From Linum tenue (taxonomy: Eukaryota > Streptophyta > Magnoliopsida > Malpighiales > Linaceae): 64,000 nucleotides of DNA. Shown one piece after another: positions 55,450-64,000 of the stretch; position 1 is the stretch's first letter, and each line of letters begins with the position of its first letter. Below the pieces are notes generated by a model that saw only the letters and a program-made list of their open reading frames with translations, made no database searches and was not told where the DNA came from. A program made the position numbers and the translations under genes. Location: contig CAMGYJ010000004.1 of NCBI GenBank assembly GCA_946122785.1, positions 24,316,188 through 24,380,187 of the forward strand, given 5' to 3'.

Positions 55450-56642
55450 TGACTCGCTTTTACCGTCACACTAGAAAGTGGCCAAGTGTAACCACCTACT
55501 AATGCGTAGTATAGCAGGTTTAGTACTAAATGTCAACCCGGGTCCTAGGTGTGATGACTACTCCGTGAGATTCTTATTATTTAGAGGTTGACCTGTAGTG
55601 AAGTTCCAACTAAACTAGCAAGCAAAAGCAGTAAATGTTGTTTTCCAAGTTCGAGAGAGGTCACCCAGATATGGTTCCCCCTAGACTGCAGTTAAGCCAA
55701 GTTGTAATTTTCCAGTACAGAATAGTGAATCGACTCCTCGATCAAAGGCGTCAATTCACTACCTTCAATCAAGGGTGCTCTATCAACCTAGGCAGATATT
55801 CTCATTCTAGGTAAAAGCAGGAATAATAGGAATTTGATCAGGATTCATGCACTTCAGAAAATCATGCCTCAATTGAATATAATCAGTATCAAAGAATTCG
55901 TACTTGGGTTCATACAACCAGACCTAACATACAAATCTAGGGTTCTTCATACCCAGGTGAGTGAGAGAGTTTACTCCATAGAGAGAGGAGGGAAATCTAG
56001 GTCAGATGAAAAAAGCATGTTGTGAAGGATGAGAATCTGCTTCTGGTAATCAATCTGCACTTCTCCAAGCTTAAACCGAGCTCCAATGGTAATGAAGATC
56101 GATCTAGGGCTCTTGGAGACTTTGGTTCGTCGCTCTCTGTCTCTATGTATCTGCTTTCTTTCTCTCAAATTCGGATCCTTCTAAAAAATGGCCTTCTTTC
56201 CCTCAAAAGGGAGCAGATCGCGATACCCGGCCGTAATACCCGGTCGGGTATTTCAGGCGGCCGGCCGGGTATTTTGAAACGCAGCGCAACGGCTATAGGA
56301 GAATACCCGATCGATGTCCATAATACCCAATCGGGTATTTAGGCGATGCAGCCGGGACCCCTTCTGTTCATTGGTCTCCAAAATGTGCTTTACCCGGCCT
56401 CCTTTTGCATTTTACCTGGTCGGGTATTTCAACTCCTGACCGGGAATTTTCATCTGGCACCTTCTCTGCTCCATACTTCCATTTTCCGACCCAAAACTCG
56501 TTCTCACACCTCCATATCCACGCCAAGTCCTTAAATATGACATAACAAACAACCTAGCATGAAATCGGCCTAAAATACGAGAATCAACTATCAAACGATT
56601 CAAGAAATGGTGGTCAAAACATGTACAAATAATGGTCTATCA
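55450..56642 (-). repeat. Athila copy 3 5' LTR with internal deletion
   Basis: It matches 26497-27859 but lacks about 220 bp near 55713, apparently lost between short repeats. The palindrome cluster is at 56222-56445. Confidence 0.87.
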
Positions 56643-59600
56643 GTATCATACCAAGAAAACCCTCACAGAGTCTCGTCACTAGAATATCGAGGAAGGCCAA
56701 GGATATAATTTATCATACAAAGGAATCACATGAAGGAAGCAGTCATGTCCTCGGTTCAGGATCTTACATTCTTACAGGCGGAGAGCGTGCATTAAACTCA
56801 CACGTCAAAGTCCGATTGTGAGATTTTTGCGCAATACCGGCAAGCACATGGCGTCAGCATCCCCACTTTTACCAAAAAGAATAGTCAATTTCATCTAGTT
56901 AATGAGAAGTGGCACTCACATCATCGAGCATCAAGAAGACTTTCTACCTTTCGATAATCGTCCTACCAAATACAAGTGCTAGACCAGGGAAAAAGTGAAA
57001 CGTATATGGGGTATGACAAAGTCAAGTAAGTCCCACACACACACAAAAAAAAAGCAAAAAGCAAAAGAAAAGAAAAACAAACAAAATGTCTTGGGGCTTA
57101 CAATCTGGTTGCCCTCGGTTTAGCATTTGAAGTACCAACTATCAGTACCAAGCCAAGGTCTTTGTTGATTAACCTCAAGATACAGCAATGAGGACCTTCA
57201 AGCATGAAACTTCCATGATAAGAAAACAGTTATAGCCAAAATCACATCATCCAAGGTACTCATCATTTTGAGAGAAAGCCAGAAGCTGAAAATCCACAAC
57301 ATTCAACATTTAGAGGCCAAACAAGGATCTCGACAAGTTTCAAGCCAGATTGCACTCACGAAAATCATAGCCTCGGCTAGTGAAAAATACTGAGGGGCTA
57401 ACCTAGCTGAAGTAACATTCCTAGAAAAATTCACTAGTATTTTCGAACAAGACTTTGTCAGCAAAAAGATCCAAATAATAGTGGTTCTTGTAACATCCCG
57501 TTTCGGCTAAAATCGTATTTCGATCGCTAGAAAATTTCACGATTTAAAATCGAGCATTTCGACACTATTTCGACGAAAATCGGATTATCGATCGATCGGA
57601 TAAGTATATGTATTAATTATATATACCTGTCCATTTAATTCCCCACCACCTGTCCATTTTCTTTCCCCATCACCATCGTTTTTCCCATTTCCGGCCGAGA
57701 GAAACAGAGAAACAGAGGCAGCTTGGCTAGAAGTTTCAAAGCTCAATTCTTGAGCTCCGTTGATCCAAAAATCCGGTAAGTAATGCCTAATTCATCTATA
57801 CATCATGATTTATCGATTTAGAGCTTTAAAACGAGTTTTTGGTTCAGGAATTTCTTGAATTCCCGATAAGCCAAATTAGGGTTTCGGAGTATCCGGAAGC
57901 CGGATTGAGCCCAAATTTCATATACGAGCTTCCTGCAGCGAGGTAATCAATCCTCTAGTTCTAATCCCTGAATTTCGGCAATTATTTAGGTCGGGGTCCT
58001 AATCGCTGAATTTAGCTCCGGTCAGGGTTTGATGTGTTTTTATCGAGAATTTGACCCGGAGCCTAGAACTAATATTGACGGGGATACTGCAGGGGATATT
58101 AAGACGGTCTCGGATTTTTATTCGGGGTTCGTTCGTGAAATTGACGTATTTGGATGTACAAGTGGGAAAATATATATCTCCTAGTGATATTATGATGTTT
58201 AAGGAGGATGACTTGCACGAGGGTTTATCCCGAGGAAGTGCAATAATACGACTCCTGATTTACCTATGTTGAGCCAATTATGGCCAGGTCAAGTACATGT
58301 GCAAGTAACGAATTATGATTAAGCAAGATGAGATATGAATCATGTATAAGGATACCAAATATGAGTGTTGTGGTCTCACGGTCAACTACATAGTAATTAG
58401 GGCTCCCTATGCTATTACTCTATTATGATATGTATGATAGTCACACCTCTCATGTGGTGGTGACTGAAGAATTCTTACGAGATATGACCACACCCAGAGC
58501 GGTGTCGGGGTATGACTACACCCATAGTGGTGTGGGGTATGTATGACCACATCCGACGGGATGTTGGGGTATGTATGACTACATCCGACGGGATGTGGGG
58601 TATGTTTCCCGGGAGAGTTAATAGCATGGGAGTAGCCAGGCGCCTATAAGTAAAACATGATAAGATGCATATGCATAAGTCAATGTGGTTGAGTCTTTTG
58701 CCTATTGGGATGTCGGATGCCCGAGGTCTGATCCTAATGCTTTGGCTTGTTTGCTAGATGTATGGTAGGGGTATGCTCTGTTATGAACTCACGATGCTAT
58801 GATTATCTCACTCAGCTATGAGCTGACCCTCTTTTATCCTTTTTCTCTGCTTATGCTATGTGTAAGCAGATCATCAGTAGCAGTAGATAGTTGTATAGGT
58901 GGGAGCTGAGCAAGAGTTGAAGGCAAGATGAGGTATGGTCTTCAACTATTTTGTGCTTGGACTACTACTCGGGATTTTGGCCAGTGATCCACACCTTTTT
59001 GTAAAATGTTTTGAGAACGTTTTTCATGTGCATACTAGCTTCTGATGTAGTGTGAGATATCCACAGGTGTGGAAAGTTGATGATATGTGTATATTTGTGT
59101 AATTATGTAAGTTGTGACGATTATGGCATGTATCAGTATAGTATGCAGTTGGGTAACATGAAACTGTGACTATGGCTATGAAAAGCCAATGCATATGGGT
59201 GTGAGTATATATGTTTGTGATGAATTATTTTGCAGGATAAGTTGCAAGAACTGTTAGCCTATTCCGCGAGTAATTCATGTCGAAATTTTATTTGGGTAAA
59301 TTTTGATTATTAATGTAACACCCGAGATTATTTCCGCTGCAATTGTATGAACAGTATGATTAGGCAAAATGTACAGGGTAGGGTGTTACAGTTCTTAATC
59401 CATCAAGTCAATCTCAGACTTTGGGGGCAAAGCAAATATTCCTCTATGAGAGGCTTTATATTGATAATGTCAAGATTTCATATATTCGTTACCCATCTGA
59501 ATAAACTACACTTCAAGAACAAGGAGACTCATATCCTCAAAGTCATATCGGACAAAAGCCTCTTTCATGAGAGACTAAAAACGTCTGCGACGAAGCCATA

Positions 59601-61735
59601 TGGAGGTCTCCTAAATCAATCATTCCAAGGGCTTCCATATTTGAGTAAATCTTCACAAGGAACACAATTGGCCACAGCATAAAGGCAATGTCTCAAGGTG
59701 ACAAGAATCTTAATGGTAGCAGAATTGTCGTACACTCAAATCATCTATAGAAGTGAGTGATGAGCAAAATCCAAAGTGGGAGTGAAAGCGAGCAAAATAG
59801 AAAGCGAGAGTGAGAGCGAGGGCTTACTAATATTCTCATGGCTTGGCTTACCATTCTCTTATTAAAAAGAAAACCAAATTTGGCAACATGACAACTACCG
59901 CAAAAAATCGGTTTTCTCCAGTTTGCACACACTTCTCGAAAGCAACGTCTTGATATGGCTTTCAATTTTAATTCTCTAATAAACGTTTTCAAACATTTTT
60001 GCTTTCTTCTTAAGTCAAGATTGATATAGTCACTCTTTGTTCCGGAGAATAGAAAGTGAGTAACAGATCTTCGGGGGCAAAAATGGTCCACCATGGAAGA
60101 AGGGGAAGCCTGAGTACCCAAGAATCAGATTAATCAACTTTTTACTCATGAGTTGATGGAAAAAATCTCGAGGAGTCTGAGAACATTCAGATCTAATTAA
60201 GCCAACCAGCCAATCAATTATACTTCAAATGCATAGCAGGAAAGAAGTCCTACTATACCACACTGACCGAGAGTTATACGACTCCGAAACATGTGAGCCC
60301 AACATGGTGACAAGAAGGATGAAGCAGTACATACCCTCAGCTCACCCAACAAAGTATGTCCTCACACGACTACCACCACAAAGATAAGTTTAAGAGAGCA
60401 AGCTGAAAGTCTCTCCCACCTAAGCAAAATCCGAGGGTCGGTTGAACAAAAGGAAATGGTAGTTCCTAGTAGAAGAGCAATTTAAAGGAACCCTGAGCAA
60501 AAACAAGACAACAAAAAAAAAATAAAGCAACATAGTTTTCATAGCATTGTAAAATGCATCATATCCTCTTTTCACTCAACGTTCATGACTACATTAGCAT
60601 GACACATCATACAATCATTCTCAAAATCATTCCGAGATTCATTACATAACATCATTATACATCAAACTGACTTGCTATGCATCGCAATCATTTCCTAAAT
60701 CTCCTAAAATGTCTTTCTAAATGTACATGAAAACTTTTCATGCGAAATACCACTACGCATTTACCACACGTTAGCTTGATCTTTATCGCTAACATTTTCT
60801 CATTGCTTGACTTGATTCCTATCAAGAGTAATTTGAGTACATCGTTACAAAATTGTTGGCTTGATCTTTATCGCTAACATCTTTCTCATTGTTTGATTTG
60901 GTTTCTATCACAAACAACTTGATTACAATATCCTATACAAAATTGTTAGCTTGATCTTTATCGCTAACGTCTTCCTCATTGTTTGAATTGATTTCTATCA
61001 CAAACAATTTGACTACAATATCATTTACCAAATCGTTAGCTTGATCTTTATCGCTGACGTCTTTCTCATTTTTTTATTTGATTTCTATCACAAACAATTT
61101 GAGTACGAGATCTTTTAGAAAATGATTAGCTTGATTTTATCGCAGTTATTTTGGTTTGGTTAACAATTGATAAAGCAGAAGATCAAATTGACAGGGATAA
61201 CATGTATAAAGTGTTTCATTGTACGTCAGTGTAATAAAATCTTAACTATAATTAAGTGAGCTCTTACACACAATTGCTAACGTATACAAAAATAGAACAC
61301 TCTAAGAAAATGGAATCCCAACCAGGGTCTGTAACACATCACTTGGAGGCCAGGTCCAACTAACTAACAAATTTTATCTTTAAATTGAACACCAATGGGC
61401 GTATAATCAAATTACCATTGATGCGATTTAAATTTATTTAGGGTTTCAATGGGACCCTAATCAAATTTATCTTTAAAATATATCCATCAATTGACGTTTA
61501 ATTAAATCATAACTAATAAGTTAGCAATATATTAATGATGAAGCGAGATATTAATAATACACAATTGTTATAAAAAAACTCCCAGCACATAGAAAACTTG
61601 TCGACTTAAGCCTTACCAATTTTGGGCATTGTGGGGTGTGATTTCACTTCCCCACACGTAACCGTACTCCCGAACCTAGATTTCTATATTTCTATATCGC
61701 AGATGAAGCCTCGGTTCTGACCCACAGTTGCGACA
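56643..61735 (+). other. Ogre/Tat 3' region, duplicate, with partial 3' LTR
   Basis: It corresponds to 27860-32069. The tandem array is reduced to about four and a half units (60770-61148) and fused directly to the middle of the 3' LTR, so the polypurine tract and the first ~430 bp of the LTR are gone. The LTR remnant is 61150-61735, ending GTTGCGACA before CCGCC. Confidence 0.82.
57489..59390 (+). mobile_element. Solo LTR in the duplicated Ogre region
   Basis: It is 1902 bp, from TGTAACATCCCG to GGTGTTACA, with the TSD GTTCT (57484-57488, 59391-59395). The unoccupied site is preserved at 28702-28706. Its ends resemble the solo LTR at 20260, but the body differs, so it is a related family. 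It includes a minisatellite at 58478-58612 built from units such as TATGACTACATCCGACGGGA. Confidence 0.92.
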
Positions 61736-62399
61736 CCGCCCACGGGCTAGCACGACACGAGCACGGGCACGAAATAAATGGGCCAGCCGGGCCTAAACTT
61801 CGTGGACACGGGCACAAGCACGGGCACGAAACGATTTATAAGTGGGCCGTGTCGGGCCTAATATTTTCTAGACTTTATTGAGTATAAGAACGGACATGGC
61901 ACGAAAATAATATTTATTTGATAGAAAATAAATATTAAAAGAAATATAGGTTCAAATATTACAAAACACAAGTAGAAAAATAATTTTTTGTTGTTGCTAG
62001 AAGTGTCATAAAGATATTAAACAAAGTAAAAATGGACAAAGAATTAAACAAAGCCAAATCACACTCGCTAGACTTCCAATTTTCTTTTCCCCCTTATTTG
62101 TTACTTTTCTCAAACATTATCGGTTAATACAATCTTCCCCAGACCAATTTTCACCTTCCTTTTCATTCTCTCTTTCGGTTTCGTCCTTTTCATTAAACAC
62201 GAATACGAGCATGACACGAGCACGAATAGGCACGATTCGAACCGTGCTCGGGCCCGGGCCGGGCCTAGCAAAGTTAACAAATGGGCTTGCATGGCACGAC
62301 ACGAAAACTGAAGGGTCGTGCCAAACTCGACACTAAATAAATGGGCCCGAAGCGTGCCCGTGCCGTGCCGGCCCAAGCACGCCCTACCGCCCATGTACA
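61736..62399. mobile_element. hAT-like element, right part, duplicate
   Basis: It corresponds to 32070-32764 and ends ACCGCCCATGTACA before GTCCAAAG. The left end is outside the duplicated segment. Confidence 0.6.
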
Positions 62400-64000
62400 G
62401 TCCAAAGCTTAATCTTTTCGGAGGTGGTGGCCGGAAGGGATTCCGTCTGGTCAACCATATTTTTTCCGTTTAATATAATTTTGAATAAAAAATAATCTAA
62501 TGTGTAAAAAGACAATATGATGTGGCATCTATGTGGCTGCCACATTTTTGCCACATCATCAAAAGTCAATATTGCTTTGAGCATCGTCTGGTCAACAGTT
62601 ATATTTAACGGTCAACAAAAGTGTTAGGATACAAATGCAACAAAACTATCATACGATGTGATAGAAATGGAATATTGAAAAGAATAGAATACAAATGGCA
62701 TTTTGTTGATAGTTTGGGTGTTGTAGTGGTATTAGCCCTAAAATATTTAAATACATATTGTTATATTTTGAGTGAAAATAGACCTTCAAAATATGTGTTT
62801 ACTATGATAATAACACTATGTTCATAAAAAAAATTCTTATATACTATTATCTTACTAATATGATGAAACTTCTACTATAATCTTACCACTATCATACAAT
62901 CATCTAATTACAAATATGGCAGTATCATAAGACGTCTTACTATCATCTTACTACTATTATAAGATTTCATACTACAAATTTTATCACTATCATGTCATGA
63001 TCTCACCACTATGGTAATATTTCATACTATAAGGTTACCACTATCATATCTATCATGATATGATCTTAACACTATGGTAATATCATTATATGAAAATACT
63101 CTAAGATTTTGTGACTCCAAAAGAATATCAAAATGTATGTCATCTTATATGACACAAAAATCTAATCATCTTAGGAAATATTTTTTAAATCGAGTTAAAA
63201 CTCGAGATATGATCAGATAAAATTTGGTGAAATATTCACAAATCTATTAACATGATCAATGCAGTCAAAAGCGTGATTCTACCTATAAGCGAAAAAGGGG
63301 TAAAATCGTAATGCATAGAATTAAAGCGTAAAAACGTAAGTTTTTTATGCATGTTGTAAAATAACTAAAAAAAATTTAAGTTGGCATATACTATATAAAA
63401 TATGAGTGCACATAATTTAGATAAGTGAATAAACACCTGCAATTCATGTATAAAGTAGAACAACTTATAACCTCTCAATAATAAGTTCATAAACATAAAT
63501 CTTAACAATAATCCATCGACCCTCTATGCTAATGAATTTGGGAAGAGCCTAGCTGGTGAATTAGATTACTCTATTGAAGTTAAGAATGCATCAAAGCACT
63601 TGGTATGTACTTTTAATCTCACAAGTATCATATTATTGATAATTTACCTTTAATTTCATGACAAGAATACGTATTTAGTGAACTAAAAGCGTAAAAACGT
63701 AAAGCGTTTTGATGAACTAGAAGCGTAAAAACATAAGCTTTTAAGGTTTAAAGCGGAATTTAGTCCGATTTTATACAGTAAAATTTTTATATGGAAACGA
63801 AAGCGTGACTCTCACCTAAAAGCGTAAAATAGTAAGTTTTTAAATTTTAAAACGCGATTTGGACTGCATTGAACATGATGTTAATAACATCATCTTGGTA
63901 ATCTGCATCAGCTAACTCTCATGCCCAAAAAAGGGAGCACATCCAGTCAGTAAATCAAATTTTAAATAGCCCACATTTAGTGTCTATGAGAGACATATAA
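62400..64000. other. Unassigned AT-rich flank, duplicate
   Basis: It corresponds to 32765-34369, with the same inverted-repeat patch, ACTATCAT-rich run and AAGCGTAAAAACGTAA-like motifs. There is no gene. Confidence 0.55.

Larger units (their letters stand above)
51574..56642 (-). mobile_element. Athila copy 3 (duplicate of copy 2), cut at the duplication breakpoint
   Basis: Minus strand: 5' LTR (55450-56642), PBS, gag-protease (52438-55295) and spacer (51574-52437). It is cut where the ORF1-like gene would begin. It retains gag segments deleted in copy 2, so it is the better template for reading this subfamily. Confidence 0.88.
51574..64000. repeat. Segmental duplication, arm 2
   Basis: It is a direct copy of 23426-34369. 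The left breakpoint is at GGGACATGATCCTGC, at the start codon region of the ORF1-like gene in arm 1. It carries a private 1902-bp solo LTR, a roughly 1-kb deletion from the tandem array into the Ogre 3' LTR (near 61149), and a 220-bp deletion in the Athila LTR (near 55713). It runs to the window end, so its right limit is unknown. Confidence 0.9.

Noticed and set aside
51574..56642. Treating Athila copy 3 as a separate insertion supporting the polymerase-less lineage
   Set aside because: It shares the flanking junction with copy 2 and belongs to the segmental duplication, so it counts as the same insertion event; only copy 4 is independent.
1..64000. Search for an active host gene, NLR cluster or biosynthetic genes
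   Set aside because: All recognisable protein motifs belong to retrotransposons or LINEs; nothing else exceeds random expectation.

Overview
The window is plant nuclear DNA, almost certainly intergenic heterochromatin of a large repeat-rich angiosperm genome. I find no intact host gene, tRNA or rRNA gene. Nearly everything is long terminal repeat (LTR) retrotransposons of the Ty3/Gypsy lineages Athila, Tekay/Del-like and Ogre/Tat, plus L1-type LINEs and a hAT-like DNA element. They are stacked inside one another and mostly broken. Primer-binding sites (PBS) complementary to plant tRNA-Asp (Athila), tRNA-Arg (Ogre) and initiator tRNA-Met (Tekay and the gag-only element), together with target-site duplications (TSDs), fix the boundaries. 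The species cannot be named from this sequence.

Region by region. (1) 946-14473: Athila copy 1 (+), split in its 5' LTR by a Tekay-like element (1379-10999, TSD AGAAG). The 3' LTR of that element is split in turn by a 3030-bp element (7924-10953, TSD GGGGT) with apparently identical 404-bp LTRs and one intact 701-codon gag gene, but no pol. (2) 14842-32764: a hAT-like element (8-bp TSD GTCCAAAG) holds an Ogre/Tat element (14869-32069, TSD CCGCC). The Ogre holds Athila copy 2 (minus strand, 17714-27859), which holds a solo LTR (20260-22230, TSD GCCAG). (3) 32773-39045: unassigned AT-rich DNA, a LINE 3' fragment (minus), and a degenerate gypsy gag with PBS and LTR (minus). (4) 39056-50494: a second LINE (minus, 10-bp TSD) split by Athila copy 4 (+, 42560-49993, TSD CCCTC). 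(5) 50505-51573: unassigned DNA with a GGGTT-rich patch. (6) 51574-64000: a direct segmental duplicate of 23426-34369, carrying Athila copy 3, the Ogre 3' part and the hAT right end. It acquired its own solo LTR (57489-59390, TSD GTTCT); the matching unoccupied site is at 28702-28706.

How the parts work together. Most coding regions are pseudogenes with stops at codons one C-to-T change away from CAG, CGA or CAA. Two things stand out. One is the gag-only element, whose gag is fully open and whose LTRs look identical, so it probably moved recently using enzymes from another element. The other is a non-autonomous Athila lineage. Two independent insertions (copy 4, and the duplicated copies 2/3) carry gag and protease joined directly to what looks like the integrase C-terminal tail, without reverse transcriptase, RNase H or the integrase core. 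Copy 2 also carries an extra ATHILA-ORF1-like protein gene. The LTRs of these Athila copies carry clusters of GC-rich palindromes, of two different types in two subfamilies; one type recurs inside the element upstream of the extra gene.
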